A DNA stretch of 12,285 bases from Bisporella sp. PMI_857 (taxonomy: Eukaryota > Ascomycota > Leotiomycetes > Helotiales > Helotiaceae), in the NCBI GenBank assembly GCA_021307315.1, contig JAJSPD010000260.1:1-12285 (forward strand). Reading direction: 5' to 3'. Below are positions 7,125-12,285 of this stretch, piece by piece. The notes below the pieces were generated by a model. The model saw nothing but the letters and a program-made list of their open reading frames with translations, had not been told where the DNA came from and did not search any database. Position 1 is the stretch's first letter. Every line of letters starts with the position of its first letter. A program made the translations under genes and the position numbers.

Positions 7125-8087
7125 TCACTGCGTTGCAAACTTAGTAACGAGTGGCTTCAATTGGTTCTTACGCACATTATCTAGTTGCAACACATCCTTC
7201 ACATACACAACCTTCTTCTTCCCCGCACTGCTAAACACCTTTGTCATCACATTATCCATCCAAGTCTGCCTGTCCTCCGGCAGCTTCTCATTCTCCAACT
7301 TCACGCAAAACAGGACAACGGCCGCAAGCCCCACCGCCAGCGCCGTCACGCCGGAGTTCCCTACCTCTGCGTCTCCCAGAACACCAAAGATGTTCTCGCC
7401 GGGGAAGAGGTAGTCGACTCGCTTGGTCATGTCAGCCTACTTCTTAACATCGTAGTCCATGTCTGTGGCGACAATGCTTCTTACCTTTGGGAAGTCACAA
7501 GGATACCATTTATCCGACGATGAGCTTTCCTTGACATCACAGGCGGCCCAGAACATGAGTATTTTATTTTCAAACGCCTTGTAAATGGATTTTTCAAGCC
7601 TATCGATATCAGCAGAGTTTCCTGTTGTGCCTAGCACTCAGCGGGCGTTCCAGCTCGTGGAAATGACATCGATGTCTTGTTTTATGGCCCGCTCAATAGC
7701 CTTGGTAGCCTCCTACAGGATAAAAGATCGGCGTCCTAGATTGTCCTCATTTTCCACATCCAACTTTGCAACATATATTGTCACGATGGGACAGACCTTG
7801 CTAATGAGATGTGCCATCCTGCTCCCATGTTGGTTGGTGGAGATGTAGAAACCCTTCCCTGCTTCTTCCAGTTCCACAAAGTCTATAGTTGTCACCCAGC
7901 GCGATTAAGATTTAGTCCAATAAGCTGATACGTGGGATCTACGCCATCTAGGAGTGCGACCTTGTTGTGCTATTGTTCCTTATAAGTTGTGATATCATTT
8001 CTTAATGCCATGCACAAGTTCTTGGCAAACTTTGAAGCAGTTTGAAACCAGGAACGGATTCTATCAGGAGCCGTGAGTGAATCGAAA
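7125..8087 (-). pseudogene. Subtilisin-like serine protease (peptidase S8) pseudogene, C-terminal part
   Basis: Minus-strand frames read in order as an S8 catalytic domain. DRIRSWFQTASKFAKNL (from 8065) is a linker typical of fungal intracellular S8 proteins. KVALLDGVDPTY (7963-7928) carries the Asp block but lacks the residue normally between D and G. NQHGSRMAHLI has the catalytic His at 7829-7827. ERAIKQDIDVISTSW is the usual strand before the substrate cleft. WAACD replaces the oxyanion Asn block. FPGEN and VGNSGVTALAVGLAA carry the catalytic Ser at 7355-7353. All three triad residues can be found, but the gene is dead. In-frame stops occur at 7972-7970 (TAG), 7715-7713 (TAG), 7640-7638 (TGA) and 7439-7437 (TAG), and the frame switches between 7905 and 7895. 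Each stop is one C-to-T change from CAG or CGA, as RIP makes. The N-terminal half usual in such proteins is missing. It ends at TGA 7127-7125. Confidence 0.75.
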
Positions 8088-8405
8088 ATGAAAGAAGGAT
8101 GGAAGCCACGGCAGATTGCAATACCGTATGGACACAGCGAGGATGAGTACCTTGAGCTTCTCCACGATATATTGAATAAAGGTGATGGGCTACATGATAG
8201 AGAGGGGAGATGTCTTCTAGTGACGTGTGAGGCTTGCTTTATTGAGAATAAATCTCCCCCTCACAACTGGTGAGTTTATGTGGCTAATATCTAATAATAT
8301 ATAGACAGTAGACCGGGAGCTATCCACGGCACGAGTGAGGACTGCGACAGCTATCATCTGTGCTTTAAGCGCTATGGGCAGTGTGTTCATGAATTAATCC
8401 ATTAA
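8088..8405 (+). CDS. Candidate small two-exon hypothetical gene, 92 aa
   Basis: The ATG at 8088 has A at -3 and starts MKEGWKPRQIAIPYGHSEDE. Exon 1 (8088-8269) ends in phase 2 at a strong GTGAGT donor. A 39-nt intron (8270-8308) with GCTAAT and TCTAATA branch-like motifs ends at ACAG. Exon 2 then reads GAIHGTSEDCDSYHLCFKRY and stops at TAA (8403-8405), where the A+T-rich island starts. Without splicing it would stop right at the donor (TGG TGA), and the other nearby AG acceptors at 8304 and 8311 both create TGA. The mature product would have about seven Cys, and the N-terminal half is acidic. 39 nt is short for a fungal intron. No family recognised. It could be a chance frame or a fragment of a longer gene. 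Confidence 0.35.
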
Positions 8406-8559
8406 TTAATTATTAATTAATTATTATTTGATTTTGATTAACGTAAAGCTTTGATTAATTTGATTAATATAAATCATTGACTAATTATTGATTAATAGGG
8501 TATTTTTTTATATGTATTTTTTTAACGAAAAATAAAAAGTTTCTAGAATTATTTTCCTT

Positions 8560-8601
8560 TATTATAAGTCAACTATTATAAATCAAGTATTATAAATTAT
8601 T
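8560..8601. repeat. 14-bp imperfect tandem repeat, three copies
   Basis: TATTATAAGTCAAC (8560-8573), TATTATAAATCAAG (8574-8587) and TATTATAAATTATT (8588-8601) follow each other without gaps. Confidence 0.7.
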
Positions 8602-8734
8602 TAACAATTAATTGTTATTGTCGGTCGACTGCATCTCACGGGTCGCCGGGCAGACTAGTGCAGTGAACGAGTTAGTATCGTAGTATTTAGTAATATCGAG
8701 TCTCGAGACATATAAGATCGACTTTTTGATACTA

Positions 8735-8780
8735 CGCTAGTATTAGTATGAGATTCTCGTAAAGCGCTAGTATTAGTATG
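8735..8780. repeat. Exact 16-bp direct repeat, 30-bp period
   Basis: CGCTAGTATTAGTATG occurs at 8735-8750 and again at 8765-8780. It lies in a G+C-normal patch that also has the 10-bp palindrome GTCTCGAGAC at 8700-8709. Confidence 0.8.
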
Positions 8781-8849
8781 GAAATTGAATCTTATATTAT
8801 ATTAGCAATAATACTAAATACTGTGCTATGGCCATTTTAAGGCTATTTT

Positions 8850-8917
8850 ACAAGAGTCTGAAATGAATTTTACTTTTTTTAGTACGAATAACCGAATTAA
8901 AAAGCTAAGACTCTTGT
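8850..8917. repeat. 10-bp inverted repeat around 48 nt
   Basis: ACAAGAGTCT (8850-8859) and AGACTCTTGT (8908-8917) are exact reverse complements. This may be a fold-back from a transposon end or MITE, but no target duplication is seen. Confidence 0.6.
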
Positions 8918-8996
8918 TGTATGCTAATTTCGGAATAGCGTTATTTAGAGTTAGTGCTGTAATATATCGCGGTATAGTATAATACGAGCTTACGGC

Positions 8997-9049
8997 CTTT
9001 TAGCCTATGCGCTACGTCGCTACGCTCGAGTAGCTTATACGGCTAAAAG
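8997..9049. repeat. Imperfect inverted repeat in a G+C-normal patch
   Basis: CTTTTAGCC (8997-9005) pairs exactly with GGCTAAAAG (9041-9049). Pairing continues inward imperfectly (TATGCGCTAC against GTAGCTTATA, with one extra base). The patch stands out from the surrounding A+T-rich DNA and may be an element terminus. Confidence 0.55.
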
Positions 9050-9193
9050 AACTTAGCTCGCTCTGCGAGGCACGTGATTTATTTATTATTTTATTTAAAA
9101 TTTAGAATTTAAAAAGTATAAAAAAAGAAGTATTAATTTTTTTTTAGAGTAACAGCGAAATAAATAGTAAAATACATAGCTAAATAAGTAAGC

Positions 9194-9239
9194 GTTTTTT
9201 AATAATTTGTTAAACGTTTAGTTTAATTTTGTTATTATT
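9194..9239. repeat. Copy 1 of a dispersed direct repeat (~46 bp)
   Basis: The core TAAACGTTTAGTTTA at 9211-9225 recurs exactly at 10046-10060. The flanking bases also align, with a few differences, over roughly 45 bp. Confidence 0.6.
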
Positions 9240-10027
9240 CATTTTTATTGCTTTTTTTTGTTTTTTTATTTTGCAAATCAAACAAATATAAAAAGTAATT
9301 GTATATATTTAACAATCTAATACTTGCAACAAACTTATTAGTATTAATTTAAACTTAGTTTTTTTATAATTTTTTTTAATAATTTAGCTTTTTTTATATA
9401 GCTTGTAAATTCTATATTGTTATTATAATTAATTACAAAATTTTAATTAATATTTAATTTTAACTTTATAAAAGTGTTTTATTATTTGCATTAATTATTA
9501 CTTTTTTAATATTGTAGTAAAATTTATTTTTTGTTATTTATTACTTAATATAAATAAATAGCTAGTTATATAACTAAAACAGTTTATACTGCATATAAAT
9601 ATTTTTTTTGTTAAAACTTTACTATTATTAATACAACATATTTTTACTTTTATATATATAATACGCTTATAATTATTAACGGTTATTTATTATGTAAAGT
9701 TTAAATTTGTCGATACTTTTTTTGTTGTGTATTACAATTATCGATATTACGTTTTTAAGTTTTGTATTAAATTTATTATTGTTTTCAGTTTTTAGTTGCG
9801 TTTTCTTTTATAATATTGTTTAGTATATTTCAAAAATTATTAAGCAATAAAATTTAAAATTTAGTTTATAGTTTTTTAAACTAATATTATTTTATTACTT
9901 TGTATTTTTAATGTTAGTTATTACTTTTAAACGTTTAAACGTTTTAAAAAATTTTTTATAGCCTTTTAATTATAGCTTTTTATTGTTTTAATTGCTAATT
10001 TAGTATTTAATATTAAAAAAAGTGTAA

Positions 10028-10074
10028 GTTTTTTTATTATTTTACTAAACGTTTAGTTTAGTTTTATTATTATT
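10028..10074. repeat. Copy 2 of the dispersed direct repeat
   Basis: Partner of 9194-9239, in direct orientation 835 bp away, sharing the exact 15-bp core at 10046-10060. The two copies may mark an internal duplication within the T-rich element. Confidence 0.6.
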
Positions 10075-10296
10075 AATTACATTATTTTTAAAAAAAATTG
10101 GGTTTATATATATAAATTTTAAATTTATAAATATTTAACTTATAATTTAAATTTATAGTTTTGTATTATTATTTTACTACAATTTTTAATTTAAATTTTT
10201 AAATATTTTAGTTTTGTATTGTTAGTATTTATTGTTATTATTATTTAATTGTTTTACTTTGTTGTTATATTAGGTGCTTTCAGCGTAAAAAATAAG

Positions 10297-10338
10297 TTGA
10301 GTTGAGTTGAGTAGCTATAGCTACTCAACTCAACTCAA
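10297..10338. repeat. Perfect 42-bp palindrome
   Basis: The left arm (10297-10317) is TTGAGTTGAGTTGAG followed by TAGCTA. The right arm (10318-10338) is its exact reverse complement, with no spacer. Each arm carries three TTGAG units. It lies at the right edge of the T-rich half of the island. Confidence 0.95.
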
Positions 10339-10342
10339 GGCT

Positions 10343-10364
10343 ACTCTGAGTATACTCTGAGTAT
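10343..10364. repeat. 11-bp perfect tandem repeat
   Basis: ACTCTGAGTAT occurs twice, at 10343-10353 and 10354-10364, five bases after the 42-bp palindrome. Confidence 0.85.
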
Positions 10365-10609
10365 AATCGAGTGGGCCGGCGCTAGCCGATAGTTACCGAA
10401 AATAACCGAGAGATATTCTTTATTATTTCTAAGCTTACTAATAAAATTACTAATAGAAATGATCTAGAATTTATATAATAGCTATATTATATTATTATAT
10501 AATTACTAATATAAGCTATTGTTAGTATATTCTAGTAACTTGAGAAAATTCTAATAAATTCTACGTTATTTTTTACTATTTATCAGCTTATTAATAGTAT
10601 TATTAATTG

Positions 10610-10912
10610 TGTGACGGGTTGAACCCGTAAAGATGACTCGGCTGCACGTGCCTTCGGCACGAGCCAGCTCTCGTTGCAACCACGTGACAGCGCGTGGCCA
10701 CCGTGAACCTTTTGTAGAGCCACCGACCCGTTACGTACTAGCGGACCCGTTACAGGCCTAGCTATAAAACCCGCAATCTCCTGCATTTTCTTTTTCTTTT
10801 TTTATATTGATTTTTTTTGTAATATAGCAGTAATAGTCAATTGAATAAATTACTATTAGCTTGTTACATTAAAATCAATATTACAACTTTATATAGCGAA
10901 CAACACGTTACA
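10610..10912 (+). mobile_element. Candidate retrotransposon LTR (303 bp)
   Basis: It begins TGTGACG and ends CGTTACA, a 7-bp terminal inverted repeat with one mismatch and TG...CA ends. The first ~175 bp are G+C-normal, with GACCCGTTAC twice (10725-10734, 10744-10753), the palindrome ACGGGTTGAACCCGT (10614-10628) and a CGTGCC/GGCACG stem (10647-10661). A TATAAAA box lies at 10763-10769. The order U3, TATA, then A+T-rich R-U5 fits an LTR transcribed to the right. The second LTR, if present, lies beyond the window, so the paired-LTR test cannot be made. An alternative right end is the TTACA at 10750-10754. Confidence 0.5.
10763..10769 (+). promoter_or_regulatory. TATA box of the candidate LTR
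   Basis: TATAAAA is followed by CCCGCAATC and then a T/C run (TTTTCTTTTTCTTTTTTT) at about 10785-10803. This is the usual arrangement for an RNA polymerase II start in a fungal LTR. Confidence 0.5.
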
Positions 10913-12285
10913 GCGTTTTTTTAAATAGCAGCAGCGAGCTAACTGTTTGCGAAAAAGTATTACGTATTTAAAAAAGTAGCAAATTAGCTGCTTACAAATT
11001 ACGAATACAGCGAAGCTTAAAACAGTAACAGTAGTTTACTAACTATTTAAAAAAAGTATTACAGACTGTTAAACTACAGTAAAGCTTAATATATACAAGC
11101 TATATTCGTAAAGTAAAATAATAAAAATAAACAACTAAAATCTTTTTGCGTAATTATAAAATATACTGAACAGTTAACAAAATATAATTAACCGGCTACA
11201 AAAACAAACAATTGCTACGTTAACTAAATTCGTTAATCGAATAAATATGTTAAAAAAAACGAAACACGCGTTAAATTTAACTTTAAACTTTACGTTTAAG
11301 CTTGTTTTTTTTTTACCGGCTAATAAGCCGAAAAAACTTAAACTTCGACTTACAAATTTAAAACTATACAAAAAAAATAATATAGCGTTGTACTTTTAGT
11401 TCGAAAAATTGCTACAAGCTAAATTGCAAATTAATAAAACTTGTATCGGCAAAAAAACAAAACAAATTTAGTACAAATTTAGCCGTTTTGCAAATACTGT
11501 AACTAACTACGTTTATTTGTAAATAAACATTTACTAAAAAACGAACTAGTTTACAGTTCGTAACTTGCTAAAACAAATAGTAATAATGCTTAAAAATTTT
11601 TGTTAACAAAAAAAAGCTTTTAGCAAATTAAACAATATTCAACAAAGCTTTAAATTATTTTGTAAGTTTTTTATAAAGTTCGACTAGTTAATACTAAAAA
11701 CATAAATATAAAAATAAAATAATAAAACTAAAAAAAGCTATTTAAATTTTGCTTTTTTAATACAAATGCTTATTCGTATAATAAGCATAAAAAAAAGTTT
11801 ACGTACGAAAAGTACTGTAAACAGCTACGAACTATTAATAATAAACTTGCGACTTTACAAAAAATTAAAAAAAAAAAAAAAAACAGTATAAAGCCGTTAA
11901 AAGTCATGATTTCTGTAAACGGCTTGCAAAACGCAATAAACTAGCAATTAATACTAATAGTTTTTGCAAAAACGCAAACGCGAAAAAAAACTAAATAAGT
12001 TTTTAATAAAAAAATGCAAAAAATGCAAAAAAAAAAAAAAAACTTATGTTTGCGCTGTAGCAAAAAAAAGCATTTGTTACAATTTGCTATTTACTACTAG
12101 CTTATAAACCGGAGTTTACGAGTTGTAACAAGTCAACAACAAAACAAAAGCAAAAGTTGCAGCTGTAAAACTAAAAAAAAAAAAAAAAAAAAAAAAACGT
12201 ACAAAAAAAACTTTAAAAAAACTTTAAACGTTACAAGCAGTAATAACAAGTAACTTAAAAAAAATAACTTTTAACACAAAATTGC
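10913..12285 (+). mobile_element. Probable degraded internal region of the retrotransposon
   Basis: It follows the candidate LTR directly. The plus strand is A-rich and keeps C while losing G, as expected if G-to-A (minus-strand C-to-T) changes hit a coding region. TAGCAGCAGCGAGC at 10926-10939, 13 nt after the LTR, could be a primer-binding site whose TGG has become TAG (inference). No gag or pol motif can be read. Poly-A runs (for example 12173-12197, 25 A) break it up. Confidence 0.35.

Larger units (their letters stand above)
8392..12285. other. A+T-rich, RIP-like repeat island continuing to the window end
   Basis: Composition changes sharply at about 8392, where TTAATTAAT-type repeats begin, and stays strongly A+T-rich to 12285. 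G+C-normal patches survive only at about 8622-8800, 8957-9076, 10290-10420 and 10610-10790. No open frame with recognisable content remains in it. The longest (65 codons, minus, 11174-11371) is a product of composition. The pattern is that of transposon DNA hit by RIP. On the plus strand about 9060-10280 is T-rich and C-poor, whereas 10920-12285 is A-rich and G-poor. Confidence 0.75.

Noticed and set aside
10610..10670. tRNA gene, because GGGTTGAACCC resembles a T-arm and a stem-loop follows
   Set aside because: No acceptor stem, D-arm or anticodon arm can be folded around it. The palindrome fits the start of the candidate LTR better.
11174..11371. Minus-strand 65-codon frame in the A+T-rich island
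   Set aside because: Its Phe/Leu/Lys-rich content follows from composition. No family is recognised.
12173..12197. Run of 25 A as the poly-A tail of a non-LTR retrotransposon
   Set aside because: Several A runs (near 11868, 12030 and others) lie in the same A-rich stretch, and no target duplication or upstream coding sequence is seen.

Overview
The window looks like an accessory, repeat-rich segment of a filamentous ascomycete (Pezizomycotina) genome. The evidence is short fungal-type introns (52 nt at 21-72 with a GTAAGT donor and YAG acceptor; a probable 56-nt one at 1425-1480), two protein families that I know only from filamentous fungi, and a long A+T-rich island beginning near 8392 that resembles DNA mutated by repeat-induced point mutation (RIP). 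No rRNA, tRNA or CRISPR array was seen.

Layout. The window opens with the 3' end of a plus-strand gene (1-161), followed by about 1.1 kb with no supportable gene. A frame-broken, probably spliced gene remnant lies on the minus strand at 1279-1810. From 2165 to 2789 there are only weak minus-strand frames beside a polypyrimidine tract. The best-supported gene is an intact seven-helix membrane protein of the fungal DUF7703 type (3071-4054, minus). The next 2 kb are gene-poor and contain a candidate solo LTR (5037-5361). An uncharacterised conserved fungal protein follows (6026-6889, plus); its frame continues 51 codons beyond an in-frame TAG. Convergent to it is a dead subtilisin-like (peptidase S8) gene (7125-8087, minus) with four in-frame stops and one frame switch. 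A small two-exon plus-strand candidate (8088-8405) abuts the island.

The island (8392-12285) has two parts of opposite strand character: the plus strand is T-rich and C-poor at about 9060-10280, and A-rich and G-poor from about 10920 to the end. Between them lie a perfect 42-bp palindrome, short tandem repeats, and a 303-bp candidate LTR (10610-10912) whose U3-like part is still G+C-normal and has a TATAAAA box. No readable transposon protein survives to the right of the LTR.

How it fits together. I see no operon-like or pathway relationship among the genes. The common thread is decay. Most in-frame stops in recognisable frames are reachable by single C-to-T changes, and in this small sample they become denser towards the A+T-rich island, as expected if RIP leaked from repeats into flanking genes. 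I found no convincing new multi-gene system. The items most worth checking are the stop/extension at 6887-7045, the palindrome and strand-composition switch, and the small gene 8088-8405.
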